DNA of 64,000 nucleotides from Marinifilum sp965230805 (lineage in GTDB: Bacteria > Bacteroidota > Bacteroidia > Bacteroidales > Marinifilaceae): the NCBI RefSeq assembly GCF_965230805.1, contig NZ_OZ246019.1, positions 4,464,001 through 4,528,000 of the forward strand, read 5' to 3'. Of this stretch, positions 1 to 9,442 are shown one piece after another. The translations under genes were made by a program, and so were the position numbers. The notes beneath the pieces are model-generated. The model saw nothing but the letters and a program-made list of their open reading frames with translations, was not told where the DNA came from and searched no databases. Every line of letters starts with the position of its first letter. Positions within the stretch are counted from its first letter, which is position 1.

Positions 1-13
1 AAAGGGAAGTGAT

Positions 14-1270
14 ATGTATAAGTTGATTGGTTTTATGATTCTACTATGCTTTGGGTTTAAAGGTAAATCGCAAGAGTTTTTACCCAAATGGCAAAACGGG
101 TATTTAGATATTCATCATATTCAAACTGGGAGGGGAAATGCAACTTTTGTCGTTTTTCCAGATGCTACAAGCCTTTTGATTGACTGCGGGGATATGTCAG
201 AGTCACATTCTCGTGTATTATCAGATCGAAATACACAGCTTGTTCCTAACAACAGCAAAACAGCTCCCCAATGGGTGGTTGACTATGTAAAACAATTTCA
301 GCCAAACCGTTCCAATTATATCGATTATGCATTGATTACCCATTATCATGATGATCATTTCGGTGAGATGGACAATCAGCGCAAAAAATCTGCCAAGGGA
401 GATTTTTTTTTAACAGGAATAACAGAATTTGGAGATGCCATTCCGATCAAAACAATAATTGATAGAGGTTTTGAGTATCCAATTAATTTAAAAGATAAAT
501 CAGTTCAGAATCAAGCTGATTTTAAACACGATAAATATAAAATGATTCCTACGCTTCGGGAATATTGGAAATTTATTGATCACTGTTCAAAATCAAATGG
601 TTTAAAATACGAGGAATTCGAATTGGGTTCAAAAAAACAAATTTCGCTACAAAATGAAGCGAGCAGATTTACGAACTGTTATGTGCAGAATTTGGCTGTA
701 AATGGAAGAATATGGACCGGAATTCCTGATGAAACAATTTCCCTTTATCAAGCGGGAATATATCCTGGAGAAAATTCACTAAGCACTTGTCTTAAGATTG
801 TGTATGGCAAATTTGAATACTTTACAGGTGCTGATATTTCTGGTGTAAATGATTTTGGTGAGGCCGACTTTAATTCGATGGAATCGCATTTGGCACCAGT
901 AATCGGAGCAGTTGATGTTGCAACATTAAACCACCATGGCAACAAAGACTCCAGCAATAAATACTATATAAGAACAATCCGTCCTCGTGTATGGATTTCT
1001 CAGGCATGGTCCTCCAATCATCCAGGTCACGAGGTTTTTAAAAGAATAAGATCTAAACAAATTTATCCTGGAGAAAGAGATATTTACTCAACAACTGTAC
1101 TGGCTGCTAGCAAAAACTTTATGGGTGTTGATGAAGGCGAATTTGCTTCGGAGCATGGGCATATTGTAGTTCGTGTATATCAAAATGGAGAAAAGTATGA
1201 AGTATATGTACTAGATGAGAAGGATGTTAAGAGAAAAGTAATTATGAAGAAGGAATACAACAGCAGGTAA
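14..1270 (+). CDS. Exported metallo-beta-lactamase-fold hydrolase
   Basis: A 418-residue protein with an N-terminal hydrophobic signal segment (about residues 1-19, ending KSQ). The metallo-beta-lactamase metal motif HYHDDH is seen near residue 110 (THYHDDHFGEMD), and later conserved His and Asp positions appear in FTGADIS and LNHHGN. The layout resembles the secreted ComEC-like branch of the fold, whose members are hydrolases, often phosphodiesterases or nucleases; the substrate cannot be read from sequence. It precedes two PLP enzymes and a SusC/SusD pair on the same strand and may be part of that cluster, though an 83-bp gap separates it. It is not obviously PhnP or a classical beta-lactamase. 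The start ATG follows a purine-rich stretch (agggaagtg). Confidence 0.75.
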   Translation: MYKLIGFMILLCFGFKGKSQEFLPKWQNGYLDIHHIQTGRGNATFVVFPDATSLLIDCGDMSESHSRVLSDRNTQLVPNNSKTAPQWVVDYVKQFQPNRSNYIDYALITHYHDDHFGEMDNQRKKSAKGDFFLTGITEFGDAIPIKTIIDRGFEYPINLKDKSVQNQADFKHDKYKMIPTLREYWKFIDHCSKSNGLKYEEFELGSKKQISLQNEASRFTNCYVQNLAVNGRIWTGIPDETISLYQAGIYPGENSLSTCLKIVYGKFEYFTGADISGVNDFGEADFNSMESHLAPVIGAVDVATLNHHGNKDSSNKYYIRTIRPRVWISQAWSSNHPGHEVFKRIRSKQIYPGERDIYSTTVLAASKNFMGVDEGEFASEHGHIVVRVYQNGEKYEVYVLDEKDVKRKVIMKKEYNSR

Positions 1271-1353
1271 ATTAATTACTCAATTATTACAAGCAAAGAT
1301 TCATACGACTTATTATTTTTTGCTCGTGGCATTCTAAATACGCACTTATTATT

Positions 1354-2724
1354 ATGGAAATGACTAAGATTAAGCACGCTAGTGCAGAACAAAGTGAACC
1401 GAACAATAGCAAAGAAAGACTAAACTACAAGCAATCCTTAACAGATAAGGAAACATTAAAATGGCTTGAAGCAGACGAAAAATACTTTTTGCATCAGGAA
1501 TTGTCAACGCCGGTAATGAATATGCTTTCTAAAGCTATAGGCGCAAGCATATATGATTTAACAGGTAAGAAATACTTGGATATGCATGGCAATGGAGTTC
1601 ACAATGTAGGATTTAACAGGAAAGAAGTAATTGCTGCTGCACATGAGCAATTAAATTCTGATTTGAATTTTACGCCACGTCGTTATTCAAATATTCCAAC
1701 AATACAACTGGCTAAAAAATTAATTGAAGTTAGTCCCAAAGGCCTAGAAAGAGTATTGTTTTGTCCGGGAGGAAGTCAAGCTATAGAAATGGCAGTAATG
1801 TTAGCCAAACAAGTTACCGGTAGATTCAAGACCATTTCATACTGGGGTTCATACCACGGGACAGGCTTTCAAGCGGCCTCGATTGGTGCCGAAGAGCATT
1901 TTTCGACAGGAAACGGGCCTATGCTTCCCGGTACCTTTTACGTTGATTTTCCCAATTTATATAGAAATCCTTGGGGATTTACAACAGCAGAGCAAGTTGA
2001 GAAGGAATGTATTCGCCAGATAAAAAATGTGATCAATCATCACCCTGATATTGCCTGCATAGTAGGTGAGCCAATTTCTGCAACTCCATGGGTACCATCA
2101 AAAAAATATTGGCAAGAAATCAGGAATATATGTGATGAACATGGCATTCTATTAATTTTTGATGAGGTAATTGAAGGATTTGGTCGAACCGGGAAGATGT
2201 TTGCCAGTGATCATTTTATTACACCCGATGTGCTGGTAATGGGTAAAAGCTTAGGAGGTGGTTTGGTTCCTTTTGCAGGAATTTTAACCAAAGAAAAGTT
2301 TAATGTGTTACAGCATCGTTCCATTGGTCATTACACACATGAAAAAAACCCCCTTTGTTCGGCAATTGCACTGGCCAATATCGAAGTAATCGAAAAAGAG
2401 GGTTTGCTTGAGAAAGCTGCTGAAAATGGGAAATATTTAAAACACAGACTATTGGAGCTGAAGAATAAATACCCTTTGGTGGGAAACGTTGAAGGCGTTG
2501 GAATGCATTTAGGTATTGATTTGGTGAAAGATGAAGTAAGCAAGGAAAAGGCAAGAGAAGAAGCCGAAAAAATAATGTATCTGGCCATGGAGCAGGGGGT
2601 AGCCTTTAAAATAATAGAAGGCAATGTTCTTACTCTTCGTCCATCATTGGTCATTACAAAAGAAGAAATTGATGAGGTGGCAAAAGTACTTGATGAGGCT
2701 ATTGGTAAAATAGTTAATGGTTGA
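1354..2724 (+). CDS. Class-III PLP enzyme (aminotransferase or lyase), paralog 1
   Basis: A 456-residue fold-type I, class-III PLP-dependent enzyme. Visible landmarks are the core LIFDEVIEGFGRTG (PLP-ring Asp) and GKSLGGG, where Lys298 is the expected Schiff-base lysine. There is no signal peptide, so it should be cytoplasmic. The N-terminal pattern (LHQELSTPVMNM, then MHGNGVHNVGF) is shared with the next gene, marking a tandem paralogous pair of about 45-50 percent identity by eye. Class III contains true omega-aminotransferases and also lyases acting on phospho-amines, such as ethanolamine-phosphate phospho-lyase and the hydroxy-aminoethylphosphonate lyase PbfA. The phosphatase-rich surroundings favour that second group, but this is inference. 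The stop codon overlaps a low-complexity stretch (gttaatggttgatggttaatg). Confidence 0.8.
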   Translation: MEMTKIKHASAEQSEPNNSKERLNYKQSLTDKETLKWLEADEKYFLHQELSTPVMNMLSKAIGASIYDLTGKKYLDMHGNGVHNVGFNRKEVIAAAHEQLNSDLNFTPRRYSNIPTIQLAKKLIEVSPKGLERVLFCPGGSQAIEMAVMLAKQVTGRFKTISYWGSYHGTGFQAASIGAEEHFSTGNGPMLPGTFYVDFPNLYRNPWGFTTAEQVEKECIRQIKNVINHHPDIACIVGEPISATPWVPSKKYWQEIRNICDEHGILLIFDEVIEGFGRTGKMFASDHFITPDVLVMGKSLGGGLVPFAGILTKEKFNVLQHRSIGHYTHEKNPLCSAIALANIEVIEKEGLLEKAAENGKYLKHRLLELKNKYPLVGNVEGVGMHLGIDLVKDEVSKEKAREEAEKIMYLAMEQGVAFKIIEGNVLTLRPSLVITKEEIDEVAKVLDEAIGKIVNG

Positions 2725-2756
2725 TGGTTAATGATCGAAAACTTAACTCGAATAAA

Positions 2757-4088
2757 ATGTCTACAATAAAAACAGAAGGCGATATCAATATAACACCACT
2801 TAGAAATGAGTGGAATGAAAAGCATGACCTTACAACCAAGGAATGGTTATTGGAGGATGAGCGTTATTTTCTGCATCAATCCATGTCCACCCCATGTTTA
2901 GATGTAATTCAAACATGTTATGGATCTTCCTTTGAAAATCTGAAAGGCAAAAAATATATCGACTTTCATGGCAATAATGTGCACCAACTAGGCTATGCTC
3001 ATCCACGTTTGAAAAAGGCCATTCATGAGCAAATGGAAACATTGTCTTTTTCTCCTCGAAGGTATACCAATAAAGCAGCAATTCGATTTGCCCGTAAAAT
3101 GGCATCCGTTTGTCCTGGTGATTTGAATCGTATTTTAATGACTCCCAATGGGAGTAGTGCCATTTCAATAGCCTTAAAAATTGCAAGGGGAATAACTGGC
3201 AAGCACAAGCTCATTTCATTCTGGGATTCTTTTCATGGTGCCAATCTGGATGCGATTGGAGTTGGAGGAGAACATGTTTTTAGAGATAAGATGGGACCAT
3301 TAATGCCTGGAGTTGAACGGGTCCCGGGACCAGCTACCTATCGTGGTATTTTTGCAGATCAACCAGAAAAGTACTTGGAGTATCTTGAAATGGTTGTTGA
3401 GAAAGAAGGTGATATTGGAGCAATTCTGGCTGAAACAATAAGGAATACCGATGTTCAAATTGGAGATCATTCTTTCTGGAAAGGCTTACGTCAACTTTGC
3501 GATAAACATGGCATTCTGTTAATACTAGATGAGATACCAATTGCCATAGGGCGAACAGGAAAGTTGTTTGCTTTTGAAAACTTTGGAATAGAACCGGATA
3601 TCCTTTGTTTAGGAAAAGGACTTGGCGGAGGCTTATTTCCTCAGGCTTGTGTTGTGACACGTGATAAGTTCAATGTATTTCAAGATATTTCCTTGGGGCA
3701 CTACACCCACGAAAAAAGTCCAATTGGAGCAGCGGTTGGATTTGCTATTCTTGAAACACTCGAGGAAGATCAAATTTTAGAGAATGTGCACAAAAGAGAA
3801 GCCTATTTAAAAGATCGATTGAATGCCATGCAAAGTCGCTTTCCTATAATTGGTGATATTCGCGGAATAGGTATGCTTTGGGGAGTAGAGCTGGTTCGTG
3901 ACAAGACTACCAAAGAAAAAGCAACTGATGAAGCGGAGAAAGTGCTGTACAGTTGTTTGGATAAAGGCTTGAGCTTTAAAATATCAGGAGGAAATGTATT
4001 GCAATTGTCTCCAGCCTTAACCATTACCGAAGGTGAACTAAAAGAGGCCTTGGATATTTTGGAAAAAAGTTTACTAACAATTACATAA
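2757..4088 (+). CDS. Class-III PLP enzyme (aminotransferase or lyase), paralog 2
   Basis: About 443 residues, paralogous to the preceding gene. It shows LSTP-type N-terminal text (MSTPCLDVIQ), DFHGNNVHQLGY, LILDEIPIAIGRTG and LCLGKGLGGG; the Lys at nucleotides 3615-3617 is the expected PLP lysine. Upstream in-frame starts exist at 2721 (TTG) and 2724 (ATG, overlapping the previous stop as TGATG). I prefer 2757 because the extra residues lie in a low-complexity repeat and match nothing in paralog 1. The second half of the active-site Asp motif differs (DEIPIAIGRTG against DEVIEGFGRTG), suggesting a different substrate from its neighbour. Family context points to a lyase on an amino-phosphonate or phospho-amine, or a plain transaminase; sequence alone cannot decide. 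Confidence 0.8.
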   Translation: MSTIKTEGDINITPLRNEWNEKHDLTTKEWLLEDERYFLHQSMSTPCLDVIQTCYGSSFENLKGKKYIDFHGNNVHQLGYAHPRLKKAIHEQMETLSFSPRRYTNKAAIRFARKMASVCPGDLNRILMTPNGSSAISIALKIARGITGKHKLISFWDSFHGANLDAIGVGGEHVFRDKMGPLMPGVERVPGPATYRGIFADQPEKYLEYLEMVVEKEGDIGAILAETIRNTDVQIGDHSFWKGLRQLCDKHGILLILDEIPIAIGRTGKLFAFENFGIEPDILCLGKGLGGGLFPQACVVTRDKFNVFQDISLGHYTHEKSPIGAAVGFAILETLEEDQILENVHKREAYLKDRLNAMQSRFPIIGDIRGIGMLWGVELVRDKTTKEKATDEAEKVLYSCLDKGLSFKISGGNVLQLSPALTITEGELKEALDILEKSLLTIT

Positions 4089-4205
4089 ACCGGATTTTAA
4101 CACTTTTTACTCTAATGATAGCAAGATTATTATTCACAAAAAATAAGCCTAAAAAATGAAATGCCTATGATAAAACTCAGAGCTTTAGATTCCTAAGAAA
4201 CAGAA

Positions 4206-4237
4206 GAAACCGGAACTGTTGGAGCACTCCCGGTTTC
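4206..4237 (+). promoter_or_regulatory. Hairpin in susC 5' leader
   Basis: A perfect 8-bp stem, GAAACCGG / CCGGTTTC, with a 16-nt loop ends 45 bases before the susC start at 4283. No T-run follows, so it is not an intrinsic terminator. It may be a structured 5' UTR element governing translation or mRNA stability of the SusC transcript; that role is inferred from position only. Confidence 0.4.
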
Positions 4238-4282
4238 ATTACAACAAGAATTTTATAATCCTTATATGAATTGAACAAAATT

Positions 4283-7200
4283 ATGAATTTAAATCGAAAT
4301 TATAAACAGAAGGGCATGATTTTTAATAAAATAATTGCATCCATCCTTCTTGTATTGATTATTCAGCTTCTGAGCATTACAAAAATACAGGCACAATCAT
4401 CAGATCCTGTAGTTTCGTTACAGCTGGAAGAAGCTTCGCTAAAACAAGTATTCGAAAATCTAGGTTCATCTACTGGTTTTACCTTTCACTATACCGATAA
4501 CATTTTAAATGATTCAAAAAAATATTCATTTAAAATAATGAAGCAACCGCTTAGCCGGATATTGGAACAAATTTCTAAAAGAGCAGGTTTTGCCTACGAA
4601 ATTGTTGGTAAAAAAATATCAATAAATAAGCTGGAGAAGAAAGCTATTACAGGTAAAATAAAAGATGCCGAAACCGGAGAAGAACTAGTAGGGGTAACCA
4701 TTAGAATTAAAGGTACTACAGATGGCACCATTTCCGATATTAACGGAGATTATTCTTTTCTAGCTTACCCTAATTCTACCATTCAGTTTTCTTACATTGG
4801 CTATGTAGTGAAGGAGGAAGATGTAAACGAGAGAAATTCCATTAATATCAGCTTAAGTCAGGACATCACCAATCTTGACGAGGTGGTAGTGACCGCTTTA
4901 GGGATTTCCCGTGAAAAGAAGGGGCTAGGTTACGCTGTACAAGAAATTCAGGGGCAGGATATGAACGAAGCTCGCGAAACCAATTTTATCAATGGATTAG
5001 CAGGTAAAGTTGCAGGTGTTCAGATTTCCTCTTCAGGAGCAGTGGGTTCTTCTTCAAGAATTAATATTAGAGGAGAGAACTCTCTGAACTTTGGAGCAAA
5101 TTCACCTCTCTATATTGTTGATGGTGTACCAGTAGGAAATTCGGGAACATCGAATTCAACGAGTAGTGACTATGGAAACAGTGCTGCAGAAATCAATCCC
5201 GCTGATATCGAGTCTCTAACCGTTCTTAAAGGAGCTGCCGCCTCAGCTTTATATGGTTCCAGAGCGGGTAATGGTGTGATCGTAATTACTACAAAGTCTG
5301 GTAAAGATTCCAAAGGTTTGGGCGTAAGTATAAATTCAGGATTTACATTTGAGGAAGTTCTGCGCTTGCCAAAGTTCCAGAATGAGTTTGGTCAAGGAAA
5401 AAATGGAGACTACGAAGGTTCCAACTTTGGAGCAAGCTGGTCCATTTATCCTGATGGTAACCGTGATGGCTACGATGAAAGCTGGGGTCCGCGATTAAAT
5501 GTAGGTACTCTGGAGCGTCAGTTTCAATCGCCAACTATTGGTAGAATGAGAGGTGGAGATGTTGCTAATCCTAACAGGGAAGAGGTGATTCCAACACCAT
5601 GGATTGCTTACAAGAATAACATCAAAGATTTTTTTGATACCGGACAGACCAGGTTTAATAACATCTCTTTAACTGGATCAAACGAAAATGGATCATTTAG
5701 GTTTTCTTATACCAATCTTGATCAAAAAGGTATTGTGCCAAATAATGATTTACAGCGCAATACTTTTGCTTTGAAATCCAGTTATCAATTTACCGATAAA
5801 TTTAGTGCTGATGTTTCAATGAACTATATCAATACTACCAGCACAAATCGTCCTGAGACTGGTTATGGTCGCCATTCATTAATGTATTTTATGAACTGGA
5901 TGCCACGAAATGTTGATATCAATGCATTGAGAGATTACTGGCAAATAGGTTTCGAAGGATCTCGTCAGTTTCAGTACAACTATGGTGAAAATCACAACAA
6001 TCCTTTTTTCTATCAGTACGAAAATACAAAGGGACAGGATAAACATCGCTTGTATGGTAATGTTAAACTGAATTATGATTTCACAAGCAATTTATCTTTA
6101 ATGTTACGAGCAGGTACCGACTATTACCAAGATTTCAGGCCAATGAGATGGGCTGTGAGTACAGTTGGTGTTGAAAAAGGTAGGTATCGGGAAGTGAACC
6201 AATACTTCCAGGAGCGGAACTATGATTTTCTGTTACGCTACAATAACAATATAGGTAAGTTCAAGTATATCGTATCTGTTGGTGGAAACAAAATGGAGCG
6301 TGAAATCCGAAATAGGTTGGAACAAGCTCCTGAACTATTGATTCCTGGTATTTACTCATTGGCGAATAGTGCATCCGAAATAGTAGTTGGGTCATATTCA
6401 AGCGAAAAAGAAATACATAGTTTATATGGTCTTGCACAATTGGATTATGCAAATACTTATTACATGGATATTACTGCTCGTAACGACTGGTCGAGTACTT
6501 TACCATTGGATAACAATTCGTACTTCTACAAGTCAGTATCCTTTAGTGCACTGATTAACCAAATTGTTGACATGCCTGTTTGGGTAAATCAAGTAAAGGT
6601 AAGACTTGGAGCTGCAGAGGCTGGTAATGACACAGAGCCGTATAATTTGTACGATACGTTTAGCTTTCAACCTGCGTGGGGAACTACTTATTCATTATCC
6701 AGTAGTTCAGTAATGAAAAATAATAAGCTTAAACCGGAAGAGGTTACTACTCTTGAAGTAGGAGGGGATATTAAATTGCTTAATAATAGGTTTGGTGTTG
6801 ACTTTACGTTTTACGACACCAGAACAAGAAACCAAATTATCAATATTCCACTTACCCAATCTACAGGTAAATCATCCAGGTTTATTAATGCTGGTGAAGT
6901 TCAAAGTAAGGGAATTGAGTTAATGGTAAATGCTACACCAATTAAAACTAGAAGTGGTTTTGAGTGGAACATAGGATTAAACTATTCGAGAAATCAAAAC
7001 AAGATCATTGAACTTGTAGATGGAATTGACGCCATTGTGCAGACTGCTCCTGGTGAAGATGCATCCATTCAAGCAAGGGTTGGCGAGAAGATGGGAGCCA
7101 TTTGGGGACCGGGATATCAAAGGGTTGATGATGTTAACAGCCCATTGCATGGTGAAATCATCATATTTGAAAATGGTCGTCCTAAACCTACATCCGATGA

Positions 7201-7816
7201 TATTTACTTAGGAAACTTTAATCCTGATTGGACTGGTAGCGTTTCAAATACTTTCCGATATAAGAATTTTAGTTTAGCTACTTTGGTTGACATTCATTGG
7301 GGAGGAGAGTTTATTTCTCGATTCTACAATAAAGCCATGGGAGCAGGACAACTTAAAGAGAGTGCAATTGGTCGCTCAGCTCGTCCTGTGGGCGAAGAAT
7401 ATGGCGATTATTACATTGCCGGAGCCGCAGCACTTTCCGATGGAACTTATGTAGCTAATTCAACTAGTGCTGATGGTACATACAGCGAGGGAGTGCATAA
7501 AATTGATGCTCGATATTTTCATAAGGGATTTCTCGATCACATTAGCGAAGGACAATTATTTGATGCTACATATGTGAAACTTCGAGAAGTAAAACTAGCT
7601 TATAAATTTCCGAATAAGCTGTTTAATGATGTTGTTAAAGATGTACAACTTTCATTGGTTGGGCGTAATTTATTCTTGTGGACACCTGACAGCAACCAGC
7701 ATTTCGATCCGGAAGTATCAACCGCCACAACAGGTAATGGTTTAATACCCGGATTTGAGAATATGAGTCTTCCTTCTACCAGAAGTTATGGTTTTAATTT
7801 GAGTTTAAAATTTTAA
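4283..7816 (+). CDS. SusC/RagA TonB-dependent transporter with STN domain
   Basis: About 1177 residues from ATG 4283 (a TTG at 4271 is in frame). Order of parts: signal segment ending near IQAQS; STN (secretin/TonB short N-terminal) domain, roughly residues 40-115; carboxypeptidase-regulatory-like beta-sandwich (AITGKIKDAETGEELVGVTI); TonB box and plug (LDEVVVTALGI, then YIVDGVPVGNS and KGAAASALYGSRAGNGVI); 22-strand barrel ending in aromatic NLSLKF. It imports a bulky ligand across the outer membrane with the SusD partner that starts 3 bases after its stop. An STN domain normally signals to a FecR-type anti-sigma factor, yet no sigma/anti-sigma pair lies in the window. Confidence 0.95.
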   Translation: MNLNRNYKQKGMIFNKIIASILLVLIIQLLSITKIQAQSSDPVVSLQLEEASLKQVFENLGSSTGFTFHYTDNILNDSKKYSFKIMKQPLSRILEQISKRAGFAYEIVGKKISINKLEKKAITGKIKDAETGEELVGVTIRIKGTTDGTISDINGDYSFLAYPNSTIQFSYIGYVVKEEDVNERNSINISLSQDITNLDEVVVTALGISREKKGLGYAVQEIQGQDMNEARETNFINGLAGKVAGVQISSSGAVGSSSRINIRGENSLNFGANSPLYIVDGVPVGNSGTSNSTSSDYGNSAAEINPADIESLTVLKGAAASALYGSRAGNGVIVITTKSGKDSKGLGVSINSGFTFEEVLRLPKFQNEFGQGKNGDYEGSNFGASWSIYPDGNRDGYDESWGPRLNVGTLERQFQSPTIGRMRGGDVANPNREEVIPTPWIAYKNNIKDFFDTGQTRFNNISLTGSNENGSFRFSYTNLDQKGIVPNNDLQRNTFALKSSYQFTDKFSADVSMNYINTTSTNRPETGYGRHSLMYFMNWMPRNVDINALRDYWQIGFEGSRQFQYNYGENHNNPFFYQYENTKGQDKHRLYGNVKLNYDFTSNLSLMLRAGTDYYQDFRPMRWAVSTVGVEKGRYREVNQYFQERNYDFLLRYNNNIGKFKYIVSVGGNKMEREIRNRLEQAPELLIPGIYSLANSASEIVVGSYSSEKEIHSLYGLAQLDYANTYYMDITARNDWSSTLPLDNNSYFYKSVSFSALINQIVDMPVWVNQVKVRLGAAEAGNDTEPYNLYDTFSFQPAWGTTYSLSSSSVMKNNKLKPEEVTTLEVGGDIKLLNNRFGVDFTFYDTRTRNQIINIPLTQSTGKSSRFINAGEVQSKGIELMVNATPIKTRSGFEWNIGLNYSRNQNKIIELVDGIDAIVQTAPGEDASIQARVGEKMGAIWGPGYQRVDDVNSPLHGEIIIFENGRPKPTSDDIYLGNFNPDWTGSVSNTFRYKNFSLATLVDIHWGGEFISRFYNKAMGAGQLKESAIGRSARPVGEEYGDYYIAGAAALSDGTYVANSTSADGTYSEGVHKIDARYFHKGFLDHISEGQLFDATYVKLREVKLAYKFPNKLFNDVVKDVQLSLVGRNLFLWTPDSNQHFDPEVSTATTGNGLIPGFENMSLPSTRSYGFNLSLKF

Positions 7817-7819
7817 AAC

Positions 7820-9355
7820 ATGTTAGCAATGAATAGTTTAATAAAATATATAACAGTCCTTTTTATTGCAGTTTCTTTGTTTTCGTGTACCGACGACTTT
7901 GAAGAAATAAACACCAACCCCAATGATCCGGATAGGGTTTCAGATCCTTCTCTGCTATTGCCTGAAATAATATGGGATTTCTCGGACGCCAACTTTGAAA
8001 ACTCGTTTGATAGGGGTGCCATAGTTGCAGATCAGGTTTCAAACTTTTTTGTGGGTTCATTCAATGATTGGACACGTGCAGATGTTAATCGCTTTTCTTG
8101 GGGATATTACAGTAAGATATACGATCTGGATTACATGATTAATATTTCAGAGGAACAAGGGTTGAATAACTACAGGGCTATTGGAATGATACTTAGAGCC
8201 TGGGCTTTTCAGAGTATAACTGATAATTTTGGTCCAATACCTTACTTTGAAGCAGCAAGAGCTCAGGATAACATTAATTTTCCAAAGTTCGATGCTCAGC
8301 AAGATATTTATGCCGATTTGCTGGAGAAGCTTGAAGAAGCGAATCTATTGTTAGATGAAAGCAAAGAGGTAGTGAACGGAGATATTTTATTTAGTGGCAG
8401 CATTAAGAACTGGAAAATGTTTGCCAACGGAATGCGATTGCGAATTTTAATGCGTCAATCCGACAAGATTGATCCATCTGCAGAAATGCAAAAAATTGTG
8501 AATGATCCATCCACATATCCTTTGTTCGAATCACATGAAGATCAAGCTGCATTGCAATATTTGGATAGCAAATCAAATGCGCACCCTGCCTTTAGGGGGA
8601 ATGTAAGTGATTGGTCATCCTCTTCATCAACAAGGTTATCCTACAATATGGAGGTAATCCTGAAGTCTATGAACGATCCAAGAATCTCAGTATTTGCATT
8701 GCCAACGGCAGCAACTATCGATACAGATAATCCGGAATATTTTGGAGTTCCAAACGGATTGTTGGATGTCAATGATTGGAACGGAGGGGTTCAGAATCAC
8801 TCTTTAATGGGATTGCTATTTGCACCCGAACAATATGATCCATCATTGGTTTCGATGAATGCAGCACAAAGTATTTTAATACCATATTCTGAGGTTCAGT
8901 TTATTCTGGCGGAAGCCAGAGTGCGTGGATTTATCACAACGGGTGATGCAGAAACCTATTATATGAATGGCATCAAGGATCAGTTTAACTATTATGCAAG
9001 TCGTATTCCCGATACATGGTTGTTACCAAATGCTGCTGATTTGATACCTTCTTCTGATTATTACACACAGGAAACTGTTGCTTTTACAGGTAGTTCAGAA
9101 GAAAAACTCAATAAGATTTATACGCAAAAATGGCTGGCCTTATTTACTGTTGGTTTTGAGGCTTGGTCGGAGTGGAGAAGAGTGCATGTTCCTGTTATTA
9201 CACCAGGTCCTGCTACCAGTGGATTTATTCCTGTGCGTTATATATATCCTGCCGACGAAATGCGTCTTAACGATGACAACTACAACGAAGCGGTAAAATT
9301 ATTAGGGGGTAATGGCGATGAAATTACAAGTCCGGTTTGGTGGGATGTTGACTAA
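7820..9355 (+). CDS. SusD-like surface lipoprotein (SusD_2 type)
   Basis: A 511-residue lipoprotein with a lipobox ending at Cys23 (SLFSC) followed by acidic residues, typical of Bacteroidota surface export. The FEEINTNPNDP stretch right after the anchor is the hallmark of the SusD_2 branch, usually paired with STN-bearing SusC proteins, as here. It forms the lid of the SusC transporter 3 bases upstream and binds ligand at the cell surface. Helical repeat-like segments and a SEWRRVH-type C-terminal motif fit the family and its length. The SusD_2 branch is often found with peptide, glycan or phospho-ligand systems, so the branch itself does not fix the ligand. Confidence 0.93.
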   Translation: MLAMNSLIKYITVLFIAVSLFSCTDDFEEINTNPNDPDRVSDPSLLLPEIIWDFSDANFENSFDRGAIVADQVSNFFVGSFNDWTRADVNRFSWGYYSKIYDLDYMINISEEQGLNNYRAIGMILRAWAFQSITDNFGPIPYFEAARAQDNINFPKFDAQQDIYADLLEKLEEANLLLDESKEVVNGDILFSGSIKNWKMFANGMRLRILMRQSDKIDPSAEMQKIVNDPSTYPLFESHEDQAALQYLDSKSNAHPAFRGNVSDWSSSSSTRLSYNMEVILKSMNDPRISVFALPTAATIDTDNPEYFGVPNGLLDVNDWNGGVQNHSLMGLLFAPEQYDPSLVSMNAAQSILIPYSEVQFILAEARVRGFITTGDAETYYMNGIKDQFNYYASRIPDTWLLPNAADLIPSSDYYTQETVAFTGSSEEKLNKIYTQKWLALFTVGFEAWSEWRRVHVPVITPGPATSGFIPVRYIYPADEMRLNDDNYNEAVKLLGGNGDEITSPVWWDVD

Positions 9356-9442
9356 TACAAAAACCGATAATACAATTGATATAATTATAATATAATAGTG
9401 TTTACTAACTCGTAGAACCTAATACAATAAAAAAATATAAAC

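Noticed and set aside
14..1270. PhnP-type phosphonate phosphodiesterase
   Set aside because: The protein is exported and has the longer ComEC-like layout; the metal motif alone does not justify the PhnP name.
2724..2756. ATG at 2724 as the start of the second PLP enzyme
   Set aside because: It lies in a low-complexity repeat shared with the end of the previous gene and adds residues not matched in the paralog; possible but less likely than 2757.
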